Positions 1 to 5,740 of a DNA stretch of 8,478 bases are shown here, one piece after another. Position 1 is the stretch's first letter. Each line of letters opens with the position of its first letter. This stretch comes from Acidimicrobiaceae bacterium (GTDB lineage Bacteria > Actinomycetota > Acidimicrobiia > Acidimicrobiales > Bog-793): the NCBI GenBank assembly GCA_003170375.1, contig PMZN01000198.1, forward strand, positions 2,053 to 10,530, given 5' to 3'. The position numbers were made by a program, and so were the translations under genes. Below the pieces are notes generated by a model. The model was given only the letters and a program-made list of their open reading frames with translations. It searched no databases and was not told where the DNA came from.

Positions 1-492
1 GACAAGGCACGCCTGCGGCGCCGCACGATCGGCTACGTGTTCCAGGACTTCAACCTGCTTGCCGGGCTCACCGCCGTGGAGAACGTCTCCCTCCCGCTCG
101 AGCTCGACGGCGTCCCGGCGAAGAAGGCGCACGCCGCGGGAATGGCCGCGCTGGAGGAGCTCGGACTTGCGGACCTGGCTACGCGCTATCCGGACGAGCT
201 CTCCGGCGGCGAGCGCCAGCGCGCCTCGATAGCTCGCGCTGTGGTGGGCGAGCGCCACCTGCTCCTCGCCGACGAGCCTTCGGGCGCGCTCGACTCGACG
301 AACGGGGAGGCGGTGATGCGGATGATCCTCGCCGCGTGCAAGCGGGGTGTCGCCGCTGTCGTGGTGACCCACGACGCCCACCTTGCCTCTTGGGCTGAGC
401 GCGTGGTGTTCCTTCGCGACGGTCGCGTCGTGGATCAGACCGTGACACCTCCGAGTCCCGAGTCACTCCTCGCGACCGCGCCGAAGCCGTGA
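1..492 (+). CDS. ABC transporter ATP-binding protein, LolD/MacB type (5' end outside window)
   Basis: This is the ATPase subunit of an ABC transporter, cytoplasmic, powering the permease encoded directly downstream. The frame is open from base 1, so the gene starts before the window and 163 residues are visible. Seen in order (visible numbering): Q-loop VFQDFNLL at 13-20, signature LSGGERQR at 67-74, Walker B with catalytic Glu in LLLADEPSGALD at 87-98, and the H-loop THD at 123-125. The Walker A motif must lie upstream. The EPSGALD form and the FQDFNLL Q-loop are typical of the LolD/MacB/FtsE-like class that pairs with FtsX-domain permeases. A GTG at 37 is an internal Val in the Q-loop, not a start. 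The stop TGA overlaps the permease start (GTGA), which indicates one operon and translational coupling. The substrate cannot be told from the ATPase. Confidence 0.95.
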   Translation, partial: DKARLRRRTIGYVFQDFNLLAGLTAVENVSLPLELDGVPAKKAHAAGMAALEELGLADLATRYPDELSGGERQRASIARAVVGERHLLLADEPSGALDSTNGEAVMRMILAACKRGVAAVVVTHDAHLASWAERVVFLRDGRVVDQTVTPPSPESLLATAPKP

Positions 493-3005
493 GCACGACG
501 TCCGAGCTACCGCTCGCCGAGGCGCGTTCAAACAACGGAGGCGCGCCTGCACGCCGCGCCATGCGTCGCTGGGCATGGCGCCTCTTCCGGAGCGAGTGGC
601 GACAGCAGTTGCTCATCGTTGCGCTCGTCGTGGTAGCGGTCGGAGCCACGATCCTTGGTGCGACCGTGGCGACCAACACGCCGCCAGCCGCCAACACGGG
701 CTTTGGCACCGCCCAGGACCTCGTCAACTTCCAGGGACCCAACCCGAAACTGCCTGCCCACCTCGCCGCACTGAGGCACCGGTTCGGCAGTGTCGAGGTC
801 ATCGAGAACGAGACCATGGCCGTCCCCGGCTCCATTGACACCTACGACCTGCGCGCCCAGGATCCTCACGGTCCCTTCGGACAGCCCATGCTCGCCCTGA
901 TCTCCGGTAGCTTCCCGGCCGACCCGGGCCAGGTGGCCGTTACCCAGGGCGTGGCGTCCGACTTCAGGCTCAAGATCGGTGACCTCTGGCACGAAGACGG
1001 CACGTCGAGGCGCGTGGTGGGCATCGTCGAGAACCCCCAGAGCCTGCTCGACGAGTTCGCCCTCGTGGTGCCGGGCCAGATCTCGTCGCCGGACCAGGTG
1101 ACGCTCCTGTTCGACGCACACGGGGTAAGGGCCGCCTCGATCGGAGCGAACGTCGAGACCCCTGCATCGGTGGCTTCGAACAACCCGCTCAACCCCGAGA
1201 CCATCGCGCTCGCGCTCGACACCCTCGGGATGCTCCTCATCGGCCTCGTCGCCGTGGGCGGCTTCACGGTGCTCGCCCAGCGCCGGCTGCGCTCGATCGG
1301 GATGGTCGGTGCCCTGGGCGCCACCGACAAGCACATCCGTCTCGTCGTGCGGGCCAACGGCGTCGTCGCAGGTGTCGTCGGCACCGTGATTGGAGCTGTC
1401 TTGGGCCTGGTGGTCTGGTTGGCATACCGGCCGCGTGTCGAGTCGAGTGCCCACCACGTGATCGGCGCGTTCGCTCTGCCATGGCTGGTGGTCGCCGTGG
1501 CGATGGTGCTCGCGGTCGTGGCCACATTCTTTGCTGCCGCACGGCCGGCTCGCGCCATCACGAGGATTTCCATCGTGACCGCCTTGTCCGGGAGGCCGGC
1601 TCCCCCGAGACAGGTGCACCGTTCGGCCCTGCCAGGCCTGTTAGTCCTCGTCATCGCTTTCTTCCTGCTGTCGTACTCGGGCGCCAGCGGCAGCGCCAAG
1701 CCGCGGACCCCCGAGCTCGTCCTCGGCCTGGCGGCGCTCATCCCGGCGGTGATCCTGCTTTCTCCCTTCTGCCTGACGACGTTGGCGAAGTTCGGCCGGC
1801 GGGCTCCGATAGCGGTGCGCCTCGCCCTTCGCGACTTGTCGCGCTACCGGGCCCGATCGGGTTCGGCCCTCGCGGCCGTGAGCCTGGGTGTGCTGATCGC
1901 GGTCATCATCGCGGTTGTCGCGGCGGTACGGTACGGCAACGTCCTGGACTGGGCCGGACCCAACCTCGCATCCAACCAGGTCGTCATCTACACACCCAAT
2001 GGCGGCCCTGGCCCCGGATCCGGGACCGCGCCCTCCTTACGCTCCATGAACAAGACCGTGGATGCCATCGGGGCGGAGCTCGGAGCTCGGAGCATCCTGC
2101 CACTCGATACGGCGAGCGGCTCGCTCAATCACGCCGGCCCAGGACGCAACTGGACGGGCCAGATATACGTCGCCACCCCGTCGCTGCTGCGGGCATTCGG
2201 GATCAAGGCCTCGGAGATCGACTCCGATGCCGACCTCCTCTCCATGCGGCCCGGTCTGTCGGGAACCTCCGACATGCAGTTCCTCTACGGGAACTACTCC
2301 CCCAAAGCCAACTTCGGTCCCGGTGGCCAGGGTCAGGGATCCGGCCGGGAGTCCTTCCCCTGTCCCAAGGGCTCCTGCATCGCCAACCCGGTGATCCAAG
2401 AGGTCAGCGCGCTACCGTCGGGCACCTCCGCGCCCAACACGGTGATCACCGAGCACGCCATCAAGCAACTCCACCTCCAGGAAAGCGTCGGCCTTGCCGG
2501 TTGGCTCATCCAGACCAAGGGGCCCCTCGCGGCCTCACAGATCTACAACGCCCGGCAGATTGCTGCGGCTGGCGGCATGAGCATCGAGACCAAGAACAGC
2601 CAGCCTTCGTCGTCAGTGATCATCAACTGGGCGACCGTCTTCGGGATGGTCCTCGCGCTTGGCGTTCTCGCCATGACCGTCGGCCTGCTTCGGAGCGAGA
2701 CAGCGGGCGACCTCCGTACGCTTGCCGCAACAGGTGCGAGCTCTTCGACCCGCCGAGCCCTGGCGGCTGCCACTGCGGGCGCCCTCGGCCTGGTCGGCGC
2801 CGTACTCGGTACGGTGGCCGGCTACGTCGCAGTGATCGGGTACATCCGCTCGAATTCTCTCAATGGAGGCATCTCCGCCCTCGGAAGCGTCCCGGTCGAG
2901 AACCTCGTCATCATTCTCGTCGGCATCCCTTTGATCGCTGCGGCCGCCGCCTGGCTATTTGCCGGGCGTGAGCCACTCGCCATGGCCCGCCAGCCGTTGG
3001 GGTGA
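489..3005 (+). CDS. FtsX-like ABC transporter permease, two FtsX domains, about 10 TM segments
   Basis: This 838-residue protein is the membrane subunit of the ABC exporter or mechanotransmission system whose ATPase precedes it. Hydrophobic segments lie near residues 40-62, 240-263, 285-312, 328-350, 378-396, 407-430, 457-481, 710-735, 757-786 and 803-825. This gives the duplicated layout TM1, extracytoplasmic domain (about 65-235), TM2-4, then linker TMs and TM7, second extracytoplasmic domain (about 482-708), TM8-10. The cytoplasmic loop RSIGMVGALGATDKHIR (268-284) after TM2 is the classic FtsX/MacB permease motif, and a weaker copy (RTLAATGASSSTRR) lies at 743-756. The second outer domain is rich in Gly/Pro/Ser and holds two close cysteines (C625, C630), a possible disulfide. 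The GTG start at 489 overlaps the ATPase stop. No convincing Shine-Dalgarno was seen, consistent with coupling. Members of this family export lipids, lipoproteins, peptides or antibiotics, or regulate cell-wall hydrolases. Nothing here decides between these roles. Confidence 0.93.
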   Translation: MSTTSELPLAEARSNNGGAPARRAMRRWAWRLFRSEWRQQLLIVALVVVAVGATILGATVATNTPPAANTGFGTAQDLVNFQGPNPKLPAHLAALRHRFGSVEVIENETMAVPGSIDTYDLRAQDPHGPFGQPMLALISGSFPADPGQVAVTQGVASDFRLKIGDLWHEDGTSRRVVGIVENPQSLLDEFALVVPGQISSPDQVTLLFDAHGVRAASIGANVETPASVASNNPLNPETIALALDTLGMLLIGLVAVGGFTVLAQRRLRSIGMVGALGATDKHIRLVVRANGVVAGVVGTVIGAVLGLVVWLAYRPRVESSAHHVIGAFALPWLVVAVAMVLAVVATFFAAARPARAITRISIVTALSGRPAPPRQVHRSALPGLLVLVIAFFLLSYSGASGSAKPRTPELVLGLAALIPAVILLSPFCLTTLAKFGRRAPIAVRLALRDLSRYRARSGSALAAVSLGVLIAVIIAVVAAVRYGNVLDWAGPNLASNQVVIYTPNGGPGPGSGTAPSLRSMNKTVDAIGAELGARSILPLDTASGSLNHAGPGRNWTGQIYVATPSLLRAFGIKASEIDSDADLLSMRPGLSGTSDMQFLYGNYSPKANFGPGGQGQGSGRESFPCPKGSCIANPVIQEVSALPSGTSAPNTVITEHAIKQLHLQESVGLAGWLIQTKGPLAASQIYNARQIAAAGGMSIETKNSQPSSSVIINWATVFGMVLALGVLAMTVGLLRSETAGDLRTLAATGASSSTRRALAAATAGALGLVGAVLGTVAGYVAVIGYIRSNSLNGGISALGSVPVENLVIILVGIPLIAAAAAWLFAGREPLAMARQPLG

Positions 3006-3056
3006 GAGCTCGGCTCGGGAGGAGGCAGGTTCCGCGCGTCTCATGACGACCTGGCG

Positions 3057-4265
3057 TCAGCCAACAGCCCCCGGGTCATGGCTCGCCGGGCCGGTCGTGC
3101 CGAGCTCGGTCAACCGCCGTTCGAGCAAACGCCGCTCGGCGTCGTCGTGGACCAGCGCCAGCGCACGGCGGTAGGCGTCGCGGGCCTCTTCGGTCCGACC
3201 GAGGCGGCGCAGCAGCTCACCCCGCGTAGAGTGCAGGTAGCGGTAGTCCCCGAGGGCGAGCTGATCAGCGATGAGGAGTCCCGCCTCGGGACCGTCAGCC
3301 TCGGCGACCGCGACGGCGCGGTTCAATTCGACGACCGGCGAGTCGGTGAGGCGGGCGAGCTCGCCGTAGAGGACGGCGATCTGGGGCAAGTCGCGCGGCT
3401 CGTCGGCGTGCAGGGAGGCGATCGCCGCTTGCACGACGTAGGGACCCCGTTCGCCCATGCTGTTGGCTCGCTCGAGCACCATCCGCCCTTCGGCGATCTG
3501 CTCGGTGTCCCAGAGCGAGCGGTCCTGGTCGGCGAGCAACACGAGGTCGCCGTCCCGAAACCGCGCTCTGCGGCGGGAATCGTGCAGCAGCATCATCGCC
3601 AGCAGCCCGTGCACCTCCGGCTCGTCGGGCATCAGGGTGGCGAGCGCACGCCCGAGCCACAGCGCCTCCGCCACCAGGTCGCCGCGGCCGCTGTAGCCCT
3701 CGTTGAAGATCAGGTAGACGACAGCGAGCACGGCGGCAAGCCGATCCGCCATCACGTGGTCAGGAGGCACCCTGAACGGGATTCCGGCGGCCTTGATCTT
3801 TCGCTTTGCCCGCACCAGCCGCTGCGCCATCGTCGGCTCGGGCACGAGGAAGGCGCGCGCTATCTCCTCGGTGGTGAGCCCGCCGAGGGTCCGAAGTGTG
3901 AGGGCCACCTGAGCCTCGATGGCGAGAGCCGGATGACAGCAGGTGAAGACGAGCTCGAGTCGTTCGTCCGGGAACGTCGTCGCGCTCAGTGCGACCTCCG
4001 CTGTCTTCTCGACCTGGAGCAGTCCCGTCTTCATGGCCAGCGTGCGATCACGGCGAACGCGATCGATGGCTCGGTTGCGTGCGGTCGTCACGAGCCAGGC
4101 GCGCGGATTGGCGGGGTATCCGTCGCGCGGCCACCGCTCCGCGGCGATCGCGAAAGCCTCCTGCGCGGCCTCCTCGGCAAGGTCGAAATCGCCGAGGAGG
4201 CCGATCAGTGTGGCGAGCACGCGTCCCCACTCGTCGCGGAAAGTCTGCTCGAGGATCGCTACCAC
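3057..4265 (-). CDS. RNA polymerase ECF sigma factor, ECF42-type, with C-terminal extension
   Basis: This 402-residue sigma factor directs RNA polymerase to its own class of promoters. Region sigma2 lies at about residues 8-72 (core [20 protein letters not shown], then [20 protein letters not shown]). Region sigma4 lies at about 105-160 ([19 protein letters not shown], then [16 protein letters not shown] as the recognition helix). Past the sigma4 end comes the signature of the DUF6596/ECF42 extension, [20 protein letters not shown] near 182-201. A helical, TPR-like tail follows, with repeats around [20 protein letters not shown] and [21 protein letters not shown]. The length, about twice that of an ordinary ECF factor, fits ECF42. 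The GTG start at 4265 overlaps the stop of the DGPF gene by 7 bp, so the two are co-transcribed and probably coupled. No anti-sigma gene is next to it. In this family the C-terminal extension is thought to control activity instead. The inducing signal is unknown. Confidence 0.94.
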   Translation of the reverse strand: MVAILEQTFRDEWGRVLATLIGLLGDFDLAEEAAQEAFAIAAERWPRDGYPANPRAWLVTTARNRAIDRVRRDRTLAMKTGLLQVEKTAEVALSATTFPDERLELVFTCCHPALAIEAQVALTLRTLGGLTTEEIARAFLVPEPTMAQRLVRAKRKIKAAGIPFRVPPDHVMADRLAAVLAVVYLIFNEGYSGRGDLVAEALWLGRALATLMPDEPEVHGLLAMMLLHDSRRRARFRDGDLVLLADQDRSLWDTEQIAEGRMVLERANSMGERGPYVVQAAIASLHADEPRDLPQIAVLYGELARLTDSPVVELNRAVAVAEADGPEAGLLIADQLALGDYRYLHSTRGELLRRLGRTEEARDAYRRALALVHDDAERRLLERRLTELGTTGPASHDPGAVG

Positions 4266-4618
4266 TCCATTATCGGGCGCACCTCGACGGCGCCACCGAG
4301 GCGGGCAGCCGGGATCCTCGCAGCGAGCTCGATCGCTGCGTCGAGATCGTCAGCCTCGTAGATGAGGTAGCCGTTGAGCGCTTCCTTGGTCTCGACGAAC
4401 GGGCCGTCGGTCGCGATCGTCTTGCCGTCCCGAACTCGGACGGTGGTGGCCGTCTCGGGAGGCTGCAGGCCGTTGCCAGGAGTGACGCCCGGGGTCTCGT
4501 TGATCGCCTTGTACGCGGCGTAGATCGCCTGCTGCTCGCCTTCAGAGAGTGTCGCCCACGCCTCGGGGTCCAGCGGTGTCGGTGTCGTGCCCTGATGGAT
4601 CATCAGCATGTACTTCAT
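4259..4618 (-). CDS. DGPF-domain (YCII-related) protein, partner of the ECF42 sigma factor
   Basis: This is a small 119-residue cytoplasmic protein of the YCII-related/DGPF family. The defining motif DGPFVETKE lies near residues 67-75. It begins [10 protein letters not shown], the usual opening beta-strand of the family, and ends with the strand [10 protein letters not shown]. Genes of this family are very often found beside ECF42 sigma genes and are their known or presumed targets. Their biochemical role has not been settled. I chose ATG 4618 and not the longer open frame from 4726 for two reasons. A GGAGGAGGAG ribosome-binding site sits just before it, and the extra 36 residues do not look like the family and would cover the promoter. 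The stop overlaps the sigma factor start, which supports a two-gene operon under one promoter. Confidence 0.93.
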   Translation of the reverse strand: MKYMLMIHQGTTPTPLDPEAWATLSEGEQQAIYAAYKAINETPGVTPGNGLQPPETATTVRVRDGKTIATDGPFVETKEALNGYLIYEADDLDAAIELAARIPAARLGGAVEVRPIMEW

Positions 4619-4621
4619 CTT

Positions 4622-4632
4622 CTCCTCCTCCT
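4622..4632 (-). promoter_or_regulatory. Strong ribosome-binding site deciding the DGPF start
   Basis: On the minus strand AGGAGGAGGAG runs from 4632 to 4622, three bases before the ATG at 4618. The purine run contains several overlapping matches to the anti-Shine-Dalgarno sequence, the upstream ones at normal spacing. It favours the short 119-residue protein over the longer open frame. Confidence 0.85.
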
Positions 4633-4650
4633 GCGAATGGTCACCGGTAA

Positions 4651-4677
4651 GACGAACGGGGCGCGAGGAAATCGACA
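4651..4677 (-). promoter_or_regulatory. Probable ECF42-dependent promoter of the DGPF-sigma operon
   Basis: Reading the minus strand: -35 element TGTCGA at 4677-4672, then a 17-nt spacer at 4671-4655, then -10 element CGTC at 4654-4651. ECF42 sigma factors characterised in Streptomyces are known to use TGTCGA at -35 and CGA/TC at -10, so both elements match exactly. The expected start of transcription near 4645 would give a 5' leader of roughly 27 nt, with the strong ribosome-binding site inside it. The other TGTCGA hexamers I noticed in the window, on either strand, lie inside coding regions. This implies that the sigma factor encoded by the second gene activates its own operon. Confidence 0.75.
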
Positions 4678-4737
4678 CATCCGAACCGGACATCCGCGGA
4701 TCGACCCAGTTCCGCCGCCAGGGCACCGAGCAATTGC

Positions 4738-5664
4738 CTACTGGACGCCCCGCTCCGAACCGACGCCGCGAGACCTCAGTTGCACGGCGTAATAGTCCTC
4801 GGTGCCCATGACGTCGAACCCGCAGCTCGTATAGAGACGCAGCGCGGTGTCGTTGGTGCAGGACACCTCGAGGCCTATCTCTGCCACCCCTTCGGCGCTC
4901 AGGTCCCGGGCGAGAGCCGACAACACCTGCCGGCCGATCCCGCGACCCTGGAATTCCGCCAAGATGGCAAACCCGTAGATGCCGGCAGCGTCATCGCTCC
5001 GATCGACGCGAACCGTTCCGACCGGCTCGTTCGCATAGTCGATGACGAGTGTTCCGGGGAACCGCCTGGCGAGGGCGGCGAGCTCTTCGTCCCCGAGATG
5101 TTCGGTGGGAAGGCCGAACGCCTCGGTCAGGCACGACAAGACGAAGGGCACGTCGGCCAGCACGGCCTCGCGGATGGTCACGAGCGGATCGGCAACCACA
5201 ATGGCCGGCTCCCGTCGCAGCGTCATACGGTGCTCGGAGTGCTCGATCGTGCCCCCGGCGGATCGTGCGAAGCAGGACCCGGGCTCGTAGAGGCGGTCCA
5301 CGACCAAGAGGGCCTGCGGCACGCCCCGCCTGGCGAGCTCGGCAGTCGCAGCCTCGAACAGTCGTGAGAACACACCCTGCCTGCGCGCTGAGGGATGGAC
5401 CATTCCGCAGATCTCGGCCTGGTCCGGTCGGTAGCCGTAGAGGCCGAGGAAGCCGACCGGGCCGGGCTCTGCGATCCATAGGAAGTCGTTGACCTGATCG
5501 GTGGGTCTCGACTGAAGGGTCCCGAGCTCGAGCTTGAGGCGGCCACCGTCGGCTGCCACGCAAGCTGTGGCGAGATCTTCGATGGCGCGAAGATCCTCCG
5601 GCCCGAGGCCCTGCTCGGAGCTCAGCCTGCCGGGAGGTTGTCTCAGGCCGCTCGGCGGGCTCAC
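4738..5664 (-). CDS. Tandem-GNAT N-acetyltransferase family protein (MshD-like layout)
   Basis: This 308-residue protein has two GNAT folds in a row, a cytoplasmic acetyl-CoA-dependent acyltransferase architecture. The C-terminal half (about 163-298) is well formed. Its acetyl-CoA pyrophosphate loop is EFQGRGIGRQVL near 237-248, followed by LEVSCTNDTALRLYTSCGF at 265-283, the usual end of motif B. The N-terminal half (about 20-150) is weaker: HPSARRQGVFSRLFEAA at 90-106 has QGVF where a functional loop would have QGxGxG/A, then SCFARSAGG at 130-138. Two domains, about 300 residues and a better C-terminal site recall mycothiol synthase MshD, but this is only an architectural likeness. The substrate is unknown. 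The GTG at 5664 is the only start in the frame before a long stretch without starts, and it has no clear ribosome-binding site of its own. It overlaps the stop of a seven-codon ORF in the form GTGA. The gene lies 77 bp after the Nramp-like gene on the same strand. Confidence 0.85.
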   Translation of the reverse strand: MSPPSGLRQPPGRLSSEQGLGPEDLRAIEDLATACVAADGGRLKLELGTLQSRPTDQVNDFLWIAEPGPVGFLGLYGYRPDQAEICGMVHPSARRQGVFSRLFEAATAELARRGVPQALLVVDRLYEPGSCFARSAGGTIEHSEHRMTLRREPAIVVADPLVTIREAVLADVPFVLSCLTEAFGLPTEHLGDEELAALARRFPGTLVIDYANEPVGTVRVDRSDDAAGIYGFAILAEFQGRGIGRQVLSALARDLSAEGVAEIGLEVSCTNDTALRLYTSCGFDVMGTEDYYAVQLRSRGVGSERGVQ

Positions 5665-5727
5665 CGCGCACCACGTGCTGGCATGTTGTCCACCTCGGGA
5701 GGTTATCTGCCGGCCGCTGGGGCGAGT
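5631..5727. repeat. Imperfect direct repeat, two copies about 65 bp apart
   Basis: Copy 1 (5631-5660) lies in the first codons of the acetyltransferase and copy 2 (5696-5727) lies just upstream. Both start CGGGAGGTTNTCT (12 of 13 identical) and, with one indel, both continue GGCCGCTNGG. The order and spacing within the copies are kept, which suggests a local duplication. In GC-rich DNA a chance likeness is possible. Confidence 0.4.
5661..5684 (-). CDS. Possible seven-codon leader ORF coupled to the GNAT gene
   Basis: On the minus strand an ATG at 5684 encodes MPARGAR and ends at TGA 5663-5661. That stop overlaps the GTG start of the acetyltransferase in a GTGA arrangement. GAGGTGG, a near-complete anti-Shine-Dalgarno match, stands five bases before this ATG, while the GTG has no good site. 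Ribosomes loading here could re-initiate on the GNAT gene. Alternatively the true gene start is this ATG and a frame change has occurred. There is no evidence of expression. Confidence 0.35.
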   Translation of the reverse strand: MPARGAR

Positions 5728-5733
5728 GCCGGC
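5709..5733 (-). terminator. Possible hairpin terminator after the Nramp-like gene
   Basis: Two GCCGGC arms (5709-5714 and 5728-5733) are separated by 13 nt and start 8 bp past the stop of the Nramp-like gene. The RNA would form a 6-bp all-GC stem. There is no T-run, as is common for candidate terminators in high-GC genomes, so this is weak. GCCGGC is itself a palindrome, which lowers the weight of the match. Confidence 0.3.
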
Positions 5734-5740
5734 TCGAGCG

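Noticed and set aside
528..1619. Open frame of 363 codons on the minus strand under the permease
   Set aside because: Antisense to a clear membrane protein gene; His/Asp/Arg-rich composition without a recognisable domain.
1481..2971. Open frame of 496 codons on the plus strand inside the permease gene
   Set aside because: It is out of frame within the FtsX-like permease, has no hydrophobic segments or motifs and is very rich in Arg/Pro, so it is a shadow of the real gene.
3006..3056. Terminator between the convergent permease and sigma genes
   Set aside because: The 51-bp gap has only short palindromes such as GAGCTC and no stem with a T-run on either strand.
3078..4361. Open frame of 427 codons on the plus strand opposite the sigma factor and DGPF genes
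   Set aside because: It mirrors a well-recognised sigma factor on the other strand. The translation has no family features and is rich in Arg/Gly/Glu, as expected for antisense frames in GC-rich DNA.
4619..4726. N-terminal extension of the DGPF protein to 4726
   Set aside because: It would place the promoter and the strong ribosome-binding site inside the coding region, and the extra residues do not resemble the family.
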